This document shows, piece after piece, positions 35,945 through 44,780 of a stretch of DNA of 64,000 nt (position 1 is its first letter; the number at the start of each line of letters is the position of its first letter). Origin of the DNA: Sneathiella sedimenti. Lineage in GTDB: Bacteria > Pseudomonadota > Alphaproteobacteria > Sneathiellales > Sneathiellaceae. The stretch covers positions 62,001-126,000 of the forward strand of contig NZ_JAFLNC010000003.1 of the NCBI RefSeq assembly GCF_017313765.1, written 5' to 3'. The notes beneath the pieces are model-generated. The model was not told the origin of the DNA and did no database searches. It saw nothing but the letters and a program-made list of their open reading frames with translations. A program made the translations under genes and the position numbers.

Positions 35945-36886
35945 ATGACTATTGTGCCGGGCGAATATGTAAAAACAGGTGTTCAACACGGTCGCAGTCA
36001 TCTTCTTATGATCGTGGCGACCTGTCTGGTTGCAACGTCCTTTCCCGTCGCTGCCGCGATTACGAACTGGATGGATAGTCTTGTCCTTACCTTCCTGAGG
36101 TTTGCCTTGGCATCTATCCTGTTTTTGCCGATCGTAGCCTGGCGTTATGGGATTATCCTGCCAACGTATCGTGATCTGATCCGCTACGGCATTTTAAGCG
36201 CGTGCCTGGTCGGGTTCTTTTGGGCAATGTTCTCGGCGTTGCGCCTGACTTCGGCGTTAAATACAGCTGCAATCTTCGCCCTTACGCCCGCCATTACGGC
36301 AATCGTTTCCAGCATTCTGTTAAAAGAAAAATTGAACAGGGCGTCACAAATTGCTCTTCCAATCGGAGTGCTGGGGGCGGTCTGGGTGACCTTTCGCGGT
36401 GATTTGACCGCGCTACTGTCCCTAAGCTTTGGGATAGGCGATGTCATATTCTTTGCCGGCACAATTGCCATGGGCTGCTATGGAGCTTTGGTTAAATATC
36501 TCCATCGTGGTGAGCCAATGGCTCAAATAACATTCTGGACACTTGTTACCGGAGCGTTTTGGCTGCTCATCCTGGCAGCCCCCCGGTTTCCAACGATTGT
36601 ATGGACCGAAGTCCCGATGACGGTCTACGGCGGCATTACGTATCTGTCCGTTTTTACGACGCTTGTTACCTTCTTCCTTTTCCAATGGAGCGCAACGGTT
36701 ATAGGGCCGACAAAGGTCATGTCCTACACCTACCTGAACCCTTTTCTTGTAATCCTTTTCGGGATCGCCCTAGGGCATGAGCTGCCGCCGGCTGCCATAC
36801 TCCCGGGATTGCTATTCACCTTCGCGGCAACATGTGTTCTGCAGCGGTTTACACCTGTCTATCTGTCTCCCGATCGAAAAGCCTGA
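35945..36886 (+). CDS. DMT superfamily transporter (EamA domains)
   Basis: Membrane protein of 313 residues with ten hydrophobic segments in two EamA repeats. Typical pieces are FPVAAAITNWMDSLVLTFLR, LNTAAIFALTPAITAIVSSI, LLKEKLNRASQIALPIGVLG and the second-repeat IGPTKVMSYTYLNPFLVILF with GIALGHELPPAAILPGLLF. The ATG at 35945 is chosen; the TTG at 35915 is an alternative. Likely a metabolite exporter of unknown specificity. It is downstream of the nitroreductase by 48 bases and ends at a strong hairpin. Confidence 0.92.
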   Translation: MTIVPGEYVKTGVQHGRSHLLMIVATCLVATSFPVAAAITNWMDSLVLTFLRFALASILFLPIVAWRYGIILPTYRDLIRYGILSACLVGFFWAMFSALRLTSALNTAAIFALTPAITAIVSSILLKEKLNRASQIALPIGVLGAVWVTFRGDLTALLSLSFGIGDVIFFAGTIAMGCYGALVKYLHRGEPMAQITFWTLVTGAFWLLILAAPRFPTIVWTEVPMTVYGGITYLSVFTTLVTFFLFQWSATVIGPTKVMSYTYLNPFLVILFGIALGHELPPAAILPGLLFTFAATCVLQRFTPVYLSPDRKA

Positions 36887-36933
36887 CGCAGGAGCATCGG
36901 CTATCAACCGCGGATCGACTATTTGAGTTTACG

Positions 36934-37003
36934 GCAGGGCTTTCGCGACTTTTTGCAGACTGCTGTGCAAAAATTCTCCAGGAGGGTGATCGCGAAGCCC
37001 TGC
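36934..37003. terminator. Two-layer hairpin between convergent genes
   Basis: Outer stem GCAGGGCTTTCGCGA (36934-36948) pairs with TCGCGAAGCCCTGC (36990-37003) with one bulged T. Inside, TTTTTGCA (36950-36957) pairs with TGCAAAAA (36966-36973). It lies between the ends of the DMT and transaminase genes and probably ends transcription in both directions. Confidence 0.7.
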
Positions 37004-37015
37004 AATAAGAACTGG

Positions 37016-38392
37016 TTAGGCGTTAGCGAAAACCTCGCTTACTGCCTCAGACATGGCGCCGACGATGGTATCGGCTTCTGCTTTCGTCAGGCAAAGAGGT
37101 GGGGCGAAGCCGAGGATATCTCCCTGAGGCATTGCCCGGGCAATCACGCCCCGCTTAAGCAGCGCAGCTGCCACTTTGGCACCCGAAAGCAGAGAGGGAT
37201 CCAGGAATGTTCGGGTATCCTTGTCCTGGATCAGTTCAACCGCCAGCATCAGTCCCTCTCCGCGCACATCGCCTACCTTCGGATGGTTGCCGAGAGCATC
37301 GGCCATGGCTTTTTTGAAGTAGGGTCCGACTTCACCGGCATTGGCGACGAGCCCCATACTGTCGATCAATTTCAGATTGGCGACCCCTGCGGCGGCACAG
37401 ATGGGATGGGCGGAATAGGTCCAGCCATGGCCGATGGCGCCAAATTCATCCGTTCCCTGTTCGAGAACCTTCCACACTTTCTTCGACACAATGGAGGCCG
37501 ACAGGGGAGCATAGGCGGACGTCAGCCCTTTGGCGGAGGTTATGATATCCGCTTCGATGCCGTAGTGATCTGATCCGAACATGGAGCCAAGACGGCCAAA
37601 CCCGGTGACAACTTCATCCGCAATCAACAGGATGTCATATTTTTTGAGCACAGCCTGAATCGCCTCCCAATAGCCAGCAGGAGGAGGAACAAGTCCGCCA
37701 GTTCCCAGTACAGGCTCTCCGATAAAGGCGGCAACAGTGTCGGGGCCTTCTTTTTGAATCAGCGCATCCAGATTTTCCGCGCACTGGCGGGTGAAATCTT
37801 CCTCGCTTTGGCTCAGATCTTCACGACGGTAGTAATAGGGCGCATCGGTATGGATAACCTGCGTCAGGGGCAAATCGAATTTTTTGTGAAACAGCTCAAG
37901 CCCAGTGAGGGAGCCTGTCATCAGGCCCGACCCATGATATCCGCGCCAGCGGGAGATTATTTTTTTCTTTTCAGGACGACCCAGAACATTGTTGTAGTAC
38001 CAGACGAGCTTAATGTTCGTTTCATTGGCATCCGAACCTGAAAGGCCGTAATAGACCTTGCTCATGTTGTCAGGCGCCCGATCTATGATCATTTTTGACA
38101 GAGTGATAGAAGCTTCGGTTCCGTGCCCGACATAGGAATGGTAGTAGGCGAGCTCCTTGGCCTGTTTTGCAATAGCCTCAGAAATTTCAGTGCGGCCGTA
38201 GCCGACATTGACGCAATAGAGGCCGGCAAAGGCATCCAGAAGCCGGGTACCATCCCGGTCCTCGATATATACGCCCGAGCCGCCGGTAACAATGCGGTTG
38301 GTCATTTCCCCGCGTGCAAACTGGGCAAGGTGCGTGGAAGGGTGAAAAAAGTTTTCACGATCCCATTGGCTAAGTTGGTCATTCGTCAGCAT
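37016..38392 (-). CDS. doeD: Diaminobutyrate/omega aminotransferase of ectoine catabolism
   Basis: Class III PLP aminotransferase of 458 residues, last gene of the ectoine cluster (called atf in Ruegeria pomeroyi, doeD in Halomonas elongata). It is expected to convert L-2,4-diaminobutyrate to aspartate semialdehyde. Motifs: VGYGRTEISEAIAKQAKELA, YYGLSGSDANETNIKLVWYY for cofactor phosphate, LLIADEVVTGFGRLG with the PLP-pyridine Asp, and the Schiff-base Lys in ITSAKGLTSAYAPLSA. By sequence it resembles putrescine or beta-alanine transaminases too; the neighbours decide the assignment. It lies 27 bases after the aldehyde dehydrogenase gene. Confidence 0.9.
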   Translation of the reverse strand: MLTNDQLSQWDRENFFHPSTHLAQFARGEMTNRIVTGGSGVYIEDRDGTRLLDAFAGLYCVNVGYGRTEISEAIAKQAKELAYYHSYVGHGTEASITLSKMIIDRAPDNMSKVYYGLSGSDANETNIKLVWYYNNVLGRPEKKKIISRWRGYHGSGLMTGSLTGLELFHKKFDLPLTQVIHTDAPYYYRREDLSQSEEDFTRQCAENLDALIQKEGPDTVAAFIGEPVLGTGGLVPPPAGYWEAIQAVLKKYDILLIADEVVTGFGRLGSMFGSDHYGIEADIITSAKGLTSAYAPLSASIVSKKVWKVLEQGTDEFGAIGHGWTYSAHPICAAAGVANLKLIDSMGLVANAGEVGPYFKKAMADALGNHPKVGDVRGEGLMLAVELIQDKDTRTFLDPSLLSGAKVAAALLKRGVIARAMPQGDILGFAPPLCLTKAEADTIVGAMSEAVSEVFANA

Positions 38393-38419
38393 AAAACTCT
38401 CCTGATTAAAAAGAACTGG

Positions 38420-39910
38420 TTAAGCCCAGTCCCGGCAGACATATTTGATATTTGAAAACGCCTCGATCCCGTGACGGGAGCCCTCACGCCCGATCCCGGA
38501 CTGCTTCATCCCACCGAAAGGGATGGGAGCGCCGGTAACTTTCGTCCGATTGACCCCAATCATCCCGAACTCTAGCGCGCGGCTAAGGCGGTAGATCCGG
38601 GACGGGTCTTTCGTGTGAACATAAGCCATCAAACCGTATTCGGTGTCGTTTGCGCGATGAATAACCTCGTCTTCCGTCTCAAAGGACGCGATTGCGGCAA
38701 CCGGGCCGAATGTTTCCTCATGCATGATTTTTGCAGACAGTGGGACGTCCTTCAAAACGGTTGGTTCGAAAAACAGCTTACCGTTTGCATGGCATTTTCC
38801 ACCAGTCATTAGAGTCGCCCCTTTTTTCAAGGCGTCCTCAACATGTTCTATCTGTTTATTGACTGCGTTTTCGTTCATGAGTGGCCCGATGTCCGGATCG
38901 TCCAGCCCACGGCCTATTGTTAACGCGGCTGCCTTTTGTGAAAACTTCCGGCAAAAATCCTCATAAATCGACCGTTCGATAAAAAAGCGGTTGGCGCCGA
39001 GACAATCCTGACCGGAAGTGGCGAACTTCGCACTGATGCCTTCTTCCACGGCCTTGTCCATATCGGCGTCCGCGAACACAACAAATGGTGCATGCCCACC
39101 AAGTTCAAGGCTCAGACGCTTTATGGTCGGGGCAGATTGCGCATAGAGAAGCCGGCCAATTTCCGTTGAACCTGTAAAGGAAAGAGCCCGAACCCGCGTA
39201 TCCTTTGTCCATTCCCCGACGACTTCCGCCGGCTCACCTGTGATGACATTGAAAACGCCGGGAGGGAAACCAGCCCTTTCCGCGAGTTCGGCAAGCGCGA
39301 GGGCCGAAAACGGCGTCTCTTTTGAAGGATGAACAATTACTGGACAGCCGATCGCAAGGGCCGCAGCGGCTTTTCGGGTAATCATCGCATTCGGAAAGTT
39401 CCAGGGTGTCACAAGTGCTGCGACGCCGACCGGCTCCAGCCAGACTTCAACCTCCGCATTATGAAGGTGGGATGTTACCCCCAGAATGTCTGTTCGCTTG
39501 GCCTGTTCGGCAAAAAATTCGATGAAAGAGAGCCCATAGTCAATTTCGCCCCGGCATTCCGAGATGGGTTTGCCCTGTTCCAGTGTCATGATCAGTGCCA
39601 GGTCTTCCTTGGCATCGTTAATCAACTGGAACCAGTTTTTTAAAGTCGAAGCCCTTTCCTGTGGTAGACGCGCAGCCCAATCGGGAAATGCCTGATGTGC
39701 TGCTTCAACGGCTGCCTTGCTTTCTTCCTTGCTGAGAGACGGAACTGTTCCCATCCAGGCGCCGTCCGCCGGATTGGTAACCGCGATTATGCGGCCCGAT
39801 TTCGCGGAATGCCACTTGCCGCCGCAATACGCAAATTCCCTGAACAGTCTTGGATCTTCCAGCAAATCCAGCTCCGGTATCCGGGACAGGTTTTTCTTAC
39901 CTTCACGCAT
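38420..39910 (-). CDS. doeC: Aldehyde dehydrogenase of ectoine catabolism (ssd/doeC)
   Basis: NAD(P)-dependent aldehyde dehydrogenase of 496 residues. Annotated as succinate-semialdehyde dehydrogenase-like by family; in this cluster it most likely oxidises aspartate semialdehyde to aspartate. Signs: PVGVAALVTPWNFPNAMITR, SFTGSTEIGRLLYAQSAPTI, the Glu in LSLELGGHAPFVVF, the catalytic Cys in ATSGQDCLGANRFF, and EETFGPVAAIASF. The usual KPAE segment reads HPSKETPF here, so the coenzyme-binding Lys is replaced or shifted, a mild oddity. The ATG at 39910 has a GGTGGAGAG site; the frame is open to 40012 without one. Confidence 0.9.
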   Translation of the reverse strand: MREGKKNLSRIPELDLLEDPRLFREFAYCGGKWHSAKSGRIIAVTNPADGAWMGTVPSLSKEESKAAVEAAHQAFPDWAARLPQERASTLKNWFQLINDAKEDLALIMTLEQGKPISECRGEIDYGLSFIEFFAEQAKRTDILGVTSHLHNAEVEVWLEPVGVAALVTPWNFPNAMITRKAAAALAIGCPVIVHPSKETPFSALALAELAERAGFPPGVFNVITGEPAEVVGEWTKDTRVRALSFTGSTEIGRLLYAQSAPTIKRLSLELGGHAPFVVFADADMDKAVEEGISAKFATSGQDCLGANRFFIERSIYEDFCRKFSQKAAALTIGRGLDDPDIGPLMNENAVNKQIEHVEDALKKGATLMTGGKCHANGKLFFEPTVLKDVPLSAKIMHEETFGPVAAIASFETEDEVIHRANDTEYGLMAYVHTKDPSRIYRLSRALEFGMIGVNRTKVTGAPIPFGGMKQSGIGREGSRHGIEAFSNIKYVCRDWA

Positions 39911-40070
39911 ATTTCTCTCCACCAGAAATTTATGACGAAAGTATAGAAAAGAAAGGACAGAGAGTGTGTTTATAGTGAGAGGGTTATTCAGATAGGAATT
40001 CGCAAAACCCATAGTAAAGGCGAGGATTTATCGGGAGGGTCCCTGTATGCTCGAGAAGGATTGGGGATGG

Positions 40071-40544
40071 CTAGAGAATGGCCGAAGCGGGAATCTGGTC
40101 CGTCTTTTTTACCGCCTTCGTTACCACATAGGTATAATAGCGCCGCAAACCGATATCAGCGGCAAGCATCTCGTCGACCTTTCGTTGATAGGCATCTACT
40201 CCTTTGCAGACCAGTTTCAGGAAATAATCAATTCCGCCACCAACCGCCCAGCATTCCGTGATTTCATCTATGGCGCTGACGGCTTTTTCAAAGCGCTCAA
40301 AATCTTCGGCCCGGTGACTGGCGAGTTCCACCTGCATGAAGATTATTGCCGGGGAGCCGAGTTTAGCGAATGACAGCCGCGCTCCGTATCCCTCAATGAC
40401 ACCTGCGTCCTCCAGTCGTTTCAGCCGTTCCCAGCACGCCGTCGGGGACAGATGGACCCTCTCCGCAAGCTGGTTCTTTGGAATGCGGCCATCCTGCTGC
40501 AATACTGCCAGAATTTTGAGGTCACGGTCGTCAAGTTTAATCAT
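40071..40544 (-). CDS. doeX: Lrp/AsnC family regulator of ectoine catabolism
   Basis: Regulator of 157 residues: HTH at about 5-50 (LDDRDLKILAVLQQDGRIPK, then NQLAERVHLSPTACWERLKR), followed by the RAM ligand domain (IFMQVELASHRAEDFERFEK, ECWAVGGGIDYFLKLVCKGV). The homologue DoeX in Halomonas elongata binds near the degradation genes; in Ruegeria the gene is asnC in the same position. It lies 18 bases after eutE and 160 bases before the ssd gene. It may act as a local regulator subordinate to EnuR. Confidence 0.9.
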   Translation of the reverse strand: MIKLDDRDLKILAVLQQDGRIPKNQLAERVHLSPTACWERLKRLEDAGVIEGYGARLSFAKLGSPAIIFMQVELASHRAEDFERFEKAVSAIDEITECWAVGGGIDYFLKLVCKGVDAYQRKVDEMLAADIGLRRYYTYVVTKAVKKTDQIPASAIL

Positions 40545-40562
40545 AATGATGATATACCGGTT

Positions 40563-41552
40563 CTATACTTTTACGGCAACGACACCCACAATATCCCCCA
40601 TGCCGATCAGGCCGGGAAAATGGCGCGCCGCGAAGATGCCGTTCAGCGGACTGGTGTATTCTGTGGGGTTGCTCCCCGTTCTGTCGATATCGTAGACCCG
40701 GGCGAGTGTCTGGCCTGTCGTGACGGGTTCACCCAGTTCCACACAGAGCTCGAGCAAGCCGGAAGACTCGCTGGATATGTAACACTGATGATCCGGCATA
40801 CAGAGTTCGATTGAATTTTCAACGTCAAGATCTCCCGTCAGGACGCCGGCATGCCGGAGGAGGTTTTTAACACCCTTTTTCGCAATGGCGACACTCGCTG
40901 CGGTCGAGGAGCCGCCCCCCCCCAGTTCTGTGGAAATGAAAACTTTTCCCATTTCCTCCGCGGCGGTGTCATACATGCCGGTCGCGTCCACTTCGAGGAG
41001 CATCATCGAGAAGGGCGCGTTAAAGGCCCGCATGGCCGCAACGCATTTTTCCTCCTGTGCCTTATCCTCCAGGACGTGGGCAGCGCAAAATGGCACGAAA
41101 TTAAGGGTTTTCCCGCCCGAATGTATATCCAGCACATAATCGGCTAGCGGTAACAGGGTGCGCTGGAAGTAGTCGGCAATTTTCTCCGTAACAGTACCGA
41201 CGGGATTTCCCGGGAAAATCCGGTTCATATTCCCCTTGTCGATCGGGGAAGTCCGGCTCGCTGCCCGGAACGCGGGGTAGTTCATGGCCGGCACAATGAT
41301 AACGCGCCCAGTAATATCCTCAGATTTTATAGTTTTGGTCAGATCAAACAGCGCAACAGGGCCTTCATACTCGTCACCGTGATTTCCGCCGGTCAACAGG
41401 ACGGTTGGGCCGTCACCATTTCGGGCGACGGTAATCGGAATCATGATCGAACCCCAGGCAGATCCGTCATGGGAATATGGCAGCTTCAGAAAGCCATGTT
41501 GAACGCCATCTTTGTCATAATCGACCGTTGCGGAAATTGGATTGGCTCTCAT
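40563..41552 (-). CDS. eutE: N-alpha-acetyl-L-2,4-diaminobutyrate deacetylase
   Basis: Zinc hydrolase of the succinylglutamate desuccinylase/aspartoacylase family, 329 residues; DoeB in Halomonas. It removes acetate from N-alpha-acetyl-diaminobutyrate made by EutD. Zinc ligands are in LLTGGNHGDEYEGPVALFDL (His, Glu) and the later His of YVLDIHSGGKTLNFVPF. The Arg in NRIFPGNPVG region is also conserved. It begins 4 bases after the eutD stop, with an AAGGA site inside the end of eutD, so the two are coupled. Confidence 0.93.
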   Translation of the reverse strand: MRANPISATVDYDKDGVQHGFLKLPYSHDGSAWGSIMIPITVARNGDGPTVLLTGGNHGDEYEGPVALFDLTKTIKSEDITGRVIIVPAMNYPAFRAASRTSPIDKGNMNRIFPGNPVGTVTEKIADYFQRTLLPLADYVLDIHSGGKTLNFVPFCAAHVLEDKAQEEKCVAAMRAFNAPFSMMLLEVDATGMYDTAAEEMGKVFISTELGGGGSSTAASVAIAKKGVKNLLRHAGVLTGDLDVENSIELCMPDHQCYISSESSGLLELCVELGEPVTTGQTLARVYDIDRTGSNPTEYTSPLNGIFAARHFPGLIGMGDIVGVVAVKV

Positions 41553-41556
41553 CGTG

Positions 41557-42738
41557 CTAATCCTTGATCATCAGTTGGCGGGGAACGGACGCAAGAAGTT
41601 CAGGTGCGCCGTCTGTAATGGCAATGCTTTCGGTTGTTTCCATTCCCCAGTCATCCATCCAGAGGCCTGTCATGAAATGAAATGTCATGCCCGGCTCGAG
41701 AACGGTCTTGTCGCCAAGGCGCAAACTCATCGTTCGTTCACCCCAGTCAGGCGGATAGCTCAAGCCGATTGGATAGCCGGTCCGGCTATCCTTGATGATT
41801 CCGTATTTCATCAAGACGGCAAAAAAAGCGCTCGCGATATCTGCACATGTATTACCGGCTTGCGCCTTCTCCAGTCCGGCTTCCATGCCTTCCTGAACGG
41901 CTTTATCCGCGTCAATGAAATTCTGGGGTGGCTTTCCAAGAAAGATGGTCCTCGAAAGCGGGACATGATAACGCCGATAGCAGCCGGCAATTTCGAAAAA
42001 GGTTCCTTCCCCCGTTTTCATGGGCTTGTCATCCCATGTGAGATGTGGCGCTGCGGCGTCCGCGCCCGATGGGAGGAGGGGGACGATGGCGGGATAATCT
42101 CCTCCAAATCCGTCTGCCCCCCGAATGCCGCTGTCATAAATCTCGGCGACCAGTTCATTTTTTGGAAGCCCAGGTTCTATTTTCTCGAATATGCGTTTGT
42201 GCATTTCTTCAACAATGCGGCCGGCCCGCCGCATATAGACCAGTTCCTGCTCTGATTTGATCGCCCGGCACCAGTTCACCAATGAGTTCGCGTCCTTGAA
42301 CTTGGCGTTGGGTAAATTGTTGACCAGAGACATATAGGCGGCCGCGGAGAAATAATAGTTGTCCATTTCAACACCGATGGTTAAAGCTCCCCAGCCTCGA
42401 TCTATGAGAACCGAACTCAGGTAATCCATGGGATGGTATTCCGTCGATTGCACATAGATTTCCGGATAAAAGAGGATATTGTCGTTGCTCATGAAGACGG
42501 TCCGTGCGGCGCCATTGGCGTCTTGCTTGCGGCCAAACCAGAACGGATCACCGTCCATCGGCAGGACAACGCACTGATGTACGTAAAAAGACCAGCCATC
42601 ATAGCCCGTCAGCCAGGCCATGTTAGATGGATCCGTGACGATAAGGAGATCAATGCCGTTTTGGACCATCGAGGATCGCACTTTATTCATGCGGATTTGA
42701 TATTCTGAGTGGGTAAAGGGTAGATCAAGTCCAGACAT
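41557..42738 (-). CDS. eutD: Ectoine hydrolase (M24 creatinase-like)
   Basis: Protein of 393 residues with a creatinase N-terminal domain (YQIRMNKVRSSMVQNGIDLL) and an M24 pita-bread domain. It is DoeA in Halomonas and opens the ectoine ring to N-acetyl-diaminobutyrate, the alpha isomer being the EnuR inducer in Ruegeria. Further marks are LTGYDGWSFYVHQCVVLPMD and FFEIAGCYRRYHVPLSRTIF. The ATG at 42738 has GGAG six bases upstream; a TTG at 42750 is in frame. It sits between eutC and eutE with almost no spacing. Metal ligands of true peptidases are only partly kept, as expected for creatinase relatives. Confidence 0.93.
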   Translation of the reverse strand: MSGLDLPFTHSEYQIRMNKVRSSMVQNGIDLLIVTDPSNMAWLTGYDGWSFYVHQCVVLPMDGDPFWFGRKQDANGAARTVFMSNDNILFYPEIYVQSTEYHPMDYLSSVLIDRGWGALTIGVEMDNYYFSAAAYMSLVNNLPNAKFKDANSLVNWCRAIKSEQELVYMRRAGRIVEEMHKRIFEKIEPGLPKNELVAEIYDSGIRGADGFGGDYPAIVPLLPSGADAAAPHLTWDDKPMKTGEGTFFEIAGCYRRYHVPLSRTIFLGKPPQNFIDADKAVQEGMEAGLEKAQAGNTCADIASAFFAVLMKYGIIKDSRTGYPIGLSYPPDWGERTMSLRLGDKTVLEPGMTFHFMTGLWMDDWGMETTESIAITDGAPELLASVPRQLMIKD

Positions 42739-42756
42739 ATTTGTCTCCAAATCCCG

Positions 42757-43749
42757 CTAGCTGTTGAAATGGGTGCCGATGTCTGCGTCTTGCGCGCGCT
42801 CTCGAGCAAAGGTGGCAATCGCTGTGTCCTGAACGCCCGTACCAGTCAGGTCGCAAATTGTGATGTCCTGATCGGACCGGCGGCCGGTATGATGGCCTGC
42901 AATAACACCTCCGAGTTCAGGGAAAATGGCTGCGCTGTCCAGCAACCCCGCGGCAATTGCGGGGCGTAATTCTCCTTGCTTGCGGCATTGAGTCAGGGTG
43001 TCACAGACATACAAATCGGCCGCGGGAATAACGTCCGCTGCCAATTCGGTTTTATAGTCAGCGTCTGTCCCCATGGCCGTTATATGCTGACCGGGCCGGA
43101 GCTGGGCAGCAGAAATAAGTGGAACTTGCGAGGGGGTCGTCGTCACGACGATATCACTCTGTTCCATCAGGTCATCAATAGTATTCGCGACCTGTATATC
43201 AAGCCCGTACTCCTTGCTGCATTCTGCGGCATACTTCTCCGCTTTCGCATCGTTCCGGCCCCATACAAAGGCTCTCTCGAGATTACGCACAAGACAGAGC
43301 GCCTTGAGTTGCAAGCGTGCCTGTGTCCCGGTGCCGACTATTCCGGCAACGCTGGAATTCTCGCGGGACAGCCATTTCGCGGCGACCGCACCCGCGGCTG
43401 CGGTACGCACGTCCGTCAGGTATCCGTTATCAAGCAATACGCTCTCGACTATGCCTGTGATGGATGAGAAGAGGACCATCAAACCATTGAGGCTTGGAAG
43501 ACCGAGTTTGGGATTATCAAAGAAGCCCGGACTCATTTTGATCGCAAAGGAGTCAATTCCCGGGACATACGCTGTCTTGACGTCTACTTCCCCGTTGTGA
43601 TCCGGGACGTGAAAGCTGAGGATGGGCGGCATCACCACATTTTTTGTGGCAAGGAGCCTGAATGCGTTTTCTATGCAGTCAACTGCGGCCTTATCCAGGG
43701 AAATTATTTGCCTCAATTCTTGTTCATTCAGAATGGTAATTTCAGGCAT
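42757..43749 (-). CDS. eutC: Ornithine cyclodeaminase-like protein EutC
   Basis: NAD-binding protein of 330 residues of the ornithine cyclodeaminase/mu-crystallin family. With EutA and EutB it converts 5-hydroxyectoine to ectoine in Ruegeria. Signs: FAIKMSPGFFDNPKLGLPSL, LTDVRTAAAGAVAAKWLSRE, the Rossmann loop VAGIVGTGTQARLQLKAL and SDIVVTTTPSQVPLISAAQL. GQHITAMGTDADYKTELAAD carries the conserved Asp region. It starts one base after the eutB stop, indicating coupling. Confidence 0.92.
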   Translation of the reverse strand: MPEITILNEQELRQIISLDKAAVDCIENAFRLLATKNVVMPPILSFHVPDHNGEVDVKTAYVPGIDSFAIKMSPGFFDNPKLGLPSLNGLMVLFSSITGIVESVLLDNGYLTDVRTAAAGAVAAKWLSRENSSVAGIVGTGTQARLQLKALCLVRNLERAFVWGRNDAKAEKYAAECSKEYGLDIQVANTIDDLMEQSDIVVTTTPSQVPLISAAQLRPGQHITAMGTDADYKTELAADVIPAADLYVCDTLTQCRKQGELRPAIAAGLLDSAAIFPELGGVIAGHHTGRRSDQDITICDLTGTGVQDTAIATFARERAQDADIGTHFNS

Positions 43750-43750
43750 C

Positions 43751-44755
43751 TCAGGCGTCCACTTCCAGCTGTTCCCGACTCACATCGACATTTTCGCCAT
43801 CGATAAGGCGTTTATGTAGTGCCATATCGATGTTGCACCCGCTGATGACGCAGGCGCAGGTTCCCGGCGCGTTTATTTTCCCGGCAAGCAGAGCCGCAAT
43901 ACCAACGCTGCCAGATCCTTCAATGACCAGCTTTTCCTGCCAGTAAGCGTGACGGATGGCCTCGGCAATCTCGGTTTCCGTTACCAGGACAAGGTCATCC
44001 ACGAGATCTTTTACCATCTGAAAAGTGTATTGGTTGGATAGACCAACGCCGCCACCCAGGGAATCAGCGAGGGTAGGACATTCTGTTACCAGAATGGGTT
44101 TGCCAGTCCGTTGGCTTTCATACATGGCCGCGCCGCGGTCCATCGATATGCCGATCATCCGAATGGCTGGATTACGGGCTTTCATTGCCAAGGCCATCCC
44201 GGAAATAAGGCCGCCGCCAGAAACGGGTACCAGGACCGTTTCAATTTCCGAGAGCTGTTCCTGAAGTTCAAGGCCTAACGTGCCCTGGCCGGAGATGATA
44301 TCCTCATGGTCAAATGGCGGCAGCATGGTCATGCCTTCTTCAGCTACGAGCCGCTCAACCTCTACCTGCGCGTCGTCCTGAGAACGCCCAATGATGCGTA
44401 CCTCCGCGCCATGCGACCGGATACCGTCGACTTTGTTTTTTGGTACGAGTTCTGACATGCAGATGATACATTTCACACCGGCGTTATGGGCAGCATAGGC
44501 GAGGCCTCGACCATGATTCCCGGTTGATACGCCGACAACTCCGTTTGCTTTCTGCTCCTCCGTCAAGGACAACACCGCGTTCGTTGCGCCTCGTAACTTG
44601 AAGCTTCCGGTTATCTGCAGTTGCTCCAGTTTGAGGTAAAGGTCTCCTCCCGTTAGCTCAGACAGGGACGATGAAGAAACAATCGGTGTCTGCCGGATAA
44701 AGGGAGCTATCCTGAGGCGTGCCTTTTCAATAGCTGCGAAACTAATGGGCCCCAT
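43751..44755 (-). CDS. eutB: Threonine dehydratase-like PLP enzyme EutB
   Basis: Fold-type II PLP enzyme of 334 residues. The Schiff-base Lys53 is in QITGSFKLRGATNAVLS, the phosphate-binding loop is VLVPVSGGGLISGMALAMKA, and VVGVSTGNHGRGLAYAA holds the Asn near PLP. In the cluster it should dehydrate hydroxyectoine as part of the EutABC set. I chose the ATG at 44755, with AAGGA seven bases upstream; ATGs at 44770 and 44803 and a TTG at 44824 are also in frame. C-terminal regulatory ACT domain is absent, as in catabolic dehydratases. Confidence 0.92.
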   Translation of the reverse strand: MGPISFAAIEKARLRIAPFIRQTPIVSSSSLSELTGGDLYLKLEQLQITGSFKLRGATNAVLSLTEEQKANGVVGVSTGNHGRGLAYAAHNAGVKCIICMSELVPKNKVDGIRSHGAEVRIIGRSQDDAQVEVERLVAEEGMTMLPPFDHEDIISGQGTLGLELQEQLSEIETVLVPVSGGGLISGMALAMKARNPAIRMIGISMDRGAAMYESQRTGKPILVTECPTLADSLGGGVGLSNQYTFQMVKDLVDDLVLVTETEIAEAIRHAYWQEKLVIEGSGSVGIAALLAGKINAPGTCACVISGCNIDMALHKRLIDGENVDVSREQLEVDA

Positions 44756-44780
44756 TTCGCGGTCCTTCATGTTGGATTGT

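Noticed and set aside
37016-38392. Putrescine-pyruvate transaminase as the name for this gene
   Set aside because: Sequence alone allows it, but the position at the end of the eut/doe cluster fits diaminobutyrate transamination better.
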